The notes under the pieces were generated by a model, which worked only from the letters and a program-made list of their open reading frames with translations, made no database searches and had not been told where the DNA came from. 8,341 nucleotides of DNA from Verrucomicrobia bacterium UBA6354 (lineage in GTDB: Bacteria; Verrucomicrobiota; Kiritimatiellia; RFP12; UBA1067). The position numbers and the translations under genes are program-made. This document shows, piece by piece, positions 5,605-8,341 of this stretch (positions are counted from its first letter, which is position 1; every line of letters begins with the position of its first letter). The stretch lies in NCBI GenBank assembly GCA_002440145.1, contig DJRS01000019.1, positions 1 through 8,341 of the forward strand. The letters run 5' to 3'.

Positions 5605-6087
5605 ATGACGCTGAAAAAATTGTCGTTCGCCGCAAGCTTGATTGTGGCTACGTGCGCATTCGCCTTCCCGCGCGGGCCGGGGCCCGCCGGCCGCCCGCCG
5701 CGGCGGGATCCGGGGTTCGGTCCGCGTCCGGAGCGTGTGCATCCGCGTCCGCCGCACCGTTCGCATGGCTTTTGGCCGGGATTTGCGGGCGGATTCGCCG
5801 CCGGCGTTCTGCTCGAGTCGACGCGGCCGCCCCGTCCCGTTCCGCCGCCCCGGACGATGTGCACGACGCGCATCGTCGAGCCGGCTCCGGTCGTCGTCCA
5901 GCAACCAATAGTCGTCCAGCAGCCGGTCGTGTCGCAGACGGTGATCGCGGACGTGGTCGTTTCGGGAGACCCGGACGGCACGGAGCGCGTATGGGTCGAG
6001 GGTTCCTATTTCAATCGCATCAACGCCGACGGCTCGGTGACGCGCGTGTGGAATCCGGGCCATTACGAGCTCCGCAAAGTGCGTTAA
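5605..6087 (+). CDS. Secreted or periplasmic Pro-rich protein of unknown function
   Basis: The 160-residue protein starts with a clear signal peptide, MTLKKLSFAASLIVATCAFA, probably cut after AFA at residue 20. A basic, Pro/Arg/Gly-rich stretch follows (about 21-52), then a Gly-rich hydrophobic segment (GFWPGFAGGFAAGVLLE), a second Pro-rich part and a doubled VVVQQP/IVVQQP repeat. The last ~32 residues (VWVEGSYFNRINADGSVTRV and WNPGHYELRKVR) look like a small aromatic-rich beta domain of the W.P(G)HY kind found in periplasmic proteins. VATC is a poor lipobox because T precedes C, so a lipoprotein is unlikely. The start is set by AAGGAG seven bases before the ATG. Role unknown; an envelope location fits a Gram-negative. 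Confidence 0.85.
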   Translation: MTLKKLSFAASLIVATCAFAFPRGPGPAGRPPRRDPGFGPRPERVHPRPPHRSHGFWPGFAGGFAAGVLLESTRPPRPVPPPRTMCTTRIVEPAPVVVQQPIVVQQPVVSQTVIADVVVSGDPDGTERVWVEGSYFNRINADGSVTRVWNPGHYELRKVR

Positions 6088-6105
6088 GGATAGTCGCGTG
6101 GCGTT

Positions 6106-7647
6106 ATGAAGAAGAGCAATGCAGATGAAGTGAAGTTCCCGGATCCAGGGCGTACGCCGCGCGAGGACACCGCGGCGGTCATGAAGTTCTATGAACTGCG
6201 CGACCGGTTCCCTCAGGCCGTCTTGGACGAGGCGCGGCGCGTTTCGCAGCTCGCGCGGACGAAGGAGAAGCGCCTTGACCTGCGGCGGCGGTTCGTTTTC
6301 ACGTGCGATCCGGAATCGGCGCGCGATTACGACGATGCGCTCTCCCTGGCGAAGGACCGCAAGGGCAATCGCGTGCTGGGCGTGCATATCGCGGACGTTT
6401 CCCATTTCGTGAAGCCGGGCGGCGCGCTCGACCGCGAAGCGCAATTGCGTTCGACGAGCGTCTATTTCCCCGACCGCGTGCTGCCGATGTTGCCGGAGGA
6501 GCTGTCGAACGGCGTCTGTTCGCTTGTCCCGGGCGAAGACCGGCTTGCGTTCAGCGTATTCATGACGTTTGACCCCGAGGGGCGCATGATAGCGCGTTCG
6601 TTCGCGAAGTCGATTATCCGTTCCAAGGCGCGCTATACCTATGAACAAGTGATGGATGCCATCGCGCAGCGCAAGACGCGCCTGGGCAAGCGAGAGAGGC
6701 AGACTATCCTGGCGATCCATTCCCTGGCGCAACAATTGCGCAGGATACGGTTCGACAACGGCGCGCTCGACTTGGAGGTCCCCGAGATAGAGGTGCAGCT
6801 TGACGATACGGGCGAGATGCAGGGACTCTTGACGCGCCCGTACGACGAATCCCACCAGATGGTCGAAGAGTGCATGGTCGCCGCGAACGAAGCGGTCGCC
6901 CACGAGCTTTGGGGCAAGGGCATCAAGATACTGGCGCGTTTCCACGACCGCCCGGATCCCGAGAAGCTCCAGATTCTGCGCGACGAGATGCGCGGACTGG
7001 GCGTGCGGATGGGGGCGATCGAGAATCCGAAGGTGTTTGCGCGCTTCCTGCAGGCGATCAAAAGGAATCCGCTGTATCCGACGCTGTCTGTCATGGTGCT
7101 TCGTTCGATGAAACGAGCGATCTACGAGCCGGCCGCCATGGGGCATTTCGGCTTGGCGAAGCGGTTTTACGCGCATTTCACCTCGCCCATCCGCCGCTAT
7201 CCGGATCTGACGCTCCATCGACAGTTGGCGGACTACCTCGAGAAGCCGTCGAAGGCGCGGCGTCCGCCCCAGGTTCTGGCGAAATGGGCCGAGCATGCCA
7301 ACGAGATGGAAGAGAAGGCGACCGAGGCGGAACGCGCACTGTTGGAAATCAAGAAGTACCGGCTATTCGAGGAGCAACTTGCCTCGCGGCATGTCGTCGT
7401 CTATGACGCCGTCGTCTCGCAATGCCTGCCCTTCGGTTGCTTTGTCGAGATACCCGAGCTTGCGGCTTCGGGGCTCGTGCATGTTTCGCTCCTTTCGCGA
7501 AAGTTCGTGCGCTACAATGCGGACGACCACAGTTTGAGCGCGCCCGGCGGCGGGTCGTGGAAGATCGGCGATAAAATGAAGGTGCGCGTGGTGCGCGTGG
7601 ACTTCAAGGGGCGCAAGCTCGATTTCGCGCCTGTTCGGGAAAAATAG
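6106..7647 (+). CDS. rnr: RNase R-like 3'-5' exoribonuclease (RNB family), short form
   Basis: The 513-residue protein carries an RNB nuclease domain (about 57-395) and a C-terminal S1 RNA-binding domain (about 430-510). The metal-binding aspartates are present with the family spacing, D68, D74, D76 and D77 in CDPESARDYDDA, and FTSPIRRYPDLTLHR (358-372) is the RNase II/R hallmark. The family degrades RNA processively from the 3' end in the cytosol. RNase R proteins usually have 700-800 residues; here only about 55 residues precede the nuclease domain, so the usual helix-turn-helix and two cold-shock domains are missing. A stop (6091-6093) just upstream in frame excludes a longer form from this locus. 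The ribosome site is weak: AAGGA lies 15 bases before the ATG at 6106. It follows the secreted protein by 18 bases. Confidence 0.9.
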   Translation: MKKSNADEVKFPDPGRTPREDTAAVMKFYELRDRFPQAVLDEARRVSQLARTKEKRLDLRRRFVFTCDPESARDYDDALSLAKDRKGNRVLGVHIADVSHFVKPGGALDREAQLRSTSVYFPDRVLPMLPEELSNGVCSLVPGEDRLAFSVFMTFDPEGRMIARSFAKSIIRSKARYTYEQVMDAIAQRKTRLGKRERQTILAIHSLAQQLRRIRFDNGALDLEVPEIEVQLDDTGEMQGLLTRPYDESHQMVEECMVAANEAVAHELWGKGIKILARFHDRPDPEKLQILRDEMRGLGVRMGAIENPKVFARFLQAIKRNPLYPTLSVMVLRSMKRAIYEPAAMGHFGLAKRFYAHFTSPIRRYPDLTLHRQLADYLEKPSKARRPPQVLAKWAEHANEMEEKATEAERALLEIKKYRLFEEQLASRHVVVYDAVVSQCLPFGCFVEIPELAASGLVHVSLLSRKFVRYNADDHSLSAPGGGSWKIGDKMKVRVVRVDFKGRKLDFAPVREK

Positions 7648-7679
7648 GCCGGAACAAGCCGGCGAGGAGGGGATGAAAT

Positions 7680-8341
7680 ATGGATCTTGCGGAACTTATC
7701 GGCCAATTCGACGTGGACGGACGGCTTGTCTCGCTTAAACCTTTCGGCAACGGGAACATCAACGACACTTTCCTTGCCATTTACCGCAATACCTTCGCCG
7801 AGACGCAGGTCATTCTGCAGCGCGTAAACCGCGCCGTCTTCCCCGAGCCCGGCAAGATCATGGAGAACATGCGCGAAGTGACGCGCCATTGCCATGCGAA
7901 ACTCGAGGCGGACGCCCGGGCCGGTCGCGACGATCGCGTCTGGCAGATGCCGCGCGTAGTGCAAACGAAAGACGGCCGCGACTGTGCGACGGACGAGAAG
8001 GGCGAAGTCTGGCGCGTGATTACGCGAATCATGTCCGCGCGCGCGTTCGACGTGGCGCAAGGTCCGGCGCATGCGGAAGAGTGCGGCGCGGCCCTTGGGC
8101 ACTTCCACTATCTGGTCAGCGACCTCGATCCCGCCGTTCTTCACGATCCGCTGCCCGGCTTCCATGTCACGAGCGGGTACCTGGCGGCCTACGGCAAGAC
8201 GCTGGAGACGCCCTTCGCGGAAGACCGGCTGGCCCGCTCGGAGGAGGCGCGTCGGTTGGCCCGCTTTATCGAGGATCGCCGCGATTGGGTGCTTTGCCTC
8301 GAGAAGGCCGCCGCCGCCGGCGAACTGCGCAAGCGCATGTT
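7680..8341 (+). CDS. Phosphotransferase (APH/NahK-like sugar kinase), N-terminal part, cut by the window end
   Basis: The frame stays open for 220 codons to the window end. MDLAELIGQFDVDGRLVSLK is followed by FGNGNINDTFL (22-32), a nucleotide-loop motif of the aminoglycoside-phosphotransferase fold, then ILQRVNRAVFPEPGKIMENM (44-63). This pattern is typical of N-acetylhexosamine 1-kinase (NahK)-like proteins, often labelled mucin desulfatase in databases. NahK phosphorylates GlcNAc or GalNAc at C1. The catalytic HGD and DFD motifs would lie beyond the window, so activity cannot be judged. The start has AGGAGGGG (7665-7672) seven bases upstream; an ATG at 7673 is out of frame. The gap to the RNase gene is 32 bases, suggesting one transcript. 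Substrate assignment is tentative. Confidence 0.82.
   Translation, partial: MDLAELIGQFDVDGRLVSLKPFGNGNINDTFLAIYRNTFAETQVILQRVNRAVFPEPGKIMENMREVTRHCHAKLEADARAGRDDRVWQMPRVVQTKDGRDCATDEKGEVWRVITRIMSARAFDVAQGPAHAEECGAALGHFHYLVSDLDPAVLHDPLPGFHVTSGYLAAYGKTLETPFAEDRLARSEEARRLARFIEDRRDWVLCLEKAAAAGELRKRM

Noticed and set aside
5605..5670. Lipoprotein signal in the secreted protein
   Set aside because: The only candidate is VATC, with Thr before Cys, which does not fit the usual G/A/S; a signal peptidase I site after AFA fits better.
5527..7296. Minus-strand frame of 589 codons
   Set aside because: It is antisense to the secreted protein and RNase genes, rich in Arg and His, and without any motif; GC-rich DNA keeps this frame open.
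7648..7663. Hairpin after the RNase gene (GCCGG-AACAAG-CCGGC)
   Set aside because: The five-bp stem has no T-run and runs straight into the ribosome site of the kinase, so it is not supported as a terminator.

Overview
The window reads as two unrelated bacterial segments joined inside one gene. Positions 1 to about 3117 look like a gut Firmicute of the Oscillospiraceae/Ruminococcaceae type. The evidence is an oleate hydratase beginning MYYSSGNYEAFARPKKPEG, a TetR regulator ending in a TetR_C_8-like domain, and a YtrA-type GntR operon for an ABC-2-like transporter. Positions from about 3142 to the end look like a GC- and CpG-rich Gram-negative, perhaps of the Verrucomicrobiota/Kiritimatiellota/Lentisphaerota kind: the C-terminal part of EttA, glmS, a short secreted Pro-rich protein, a short RNase R-like exoribonuclease and an aminoglycoside-phosphotransferase-fold kinase. 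Both taxonomic placements are inferences from protein character; no search was possible.

Left part. The minus strand carries the 5' end of oleate hydratase (1-250), a 272-bp non-coding palindromic element with 27-bp terminal inverted repeats and TA at both edges (267-538, MITE-like), an intrinsic terminator (617-651) and a TetR-family regulator (672-1250). From a shared divergent promoter region (1279-1380) with back-to-back -35 boxes and two tandem operator-like repeats, the plus strand runs through a compact overlapping operon: a short GntR regulator (1391-1774), a six-helix membrane protein (1771-2517), a three-helix membrane protein (2504-3013) and an ABC ATPase starting at 3013. The regulator probably represses its own operon, and the two membrane proteins probably form the permease served by the ATPase.

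Join. The ATPase gene (3013-3672) begins as a transporter ATPase up to Walker A and continues, in frame, as the last third of the ABC-F translation factor EttA. The switch falls in or beside the Walker A codons (about 3112-3147), a stretch that unrelated ABC proteins share almost base for base. The simplest reading is a metagenome-assembly chimera. A real recombination would be more exciting but needs reads or PCR spanning 3050-3250.

Right part. All genes are on the plus strand and closely spaced: the ettA end, glmS (3696-5540; UDP-GlcNAc precursor supply), a strong promoter overlapping the glmS stop (5537-5565), a secreted Pro-rich protein (5605-6087), an RNase R-like enzyme without the usual N-terminal cold-shock domains (6106-7647), and a kinase cut by the window end (7680-8341). 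I see no tRNA, rRNA, CRISPR array, transposase or phage gene.
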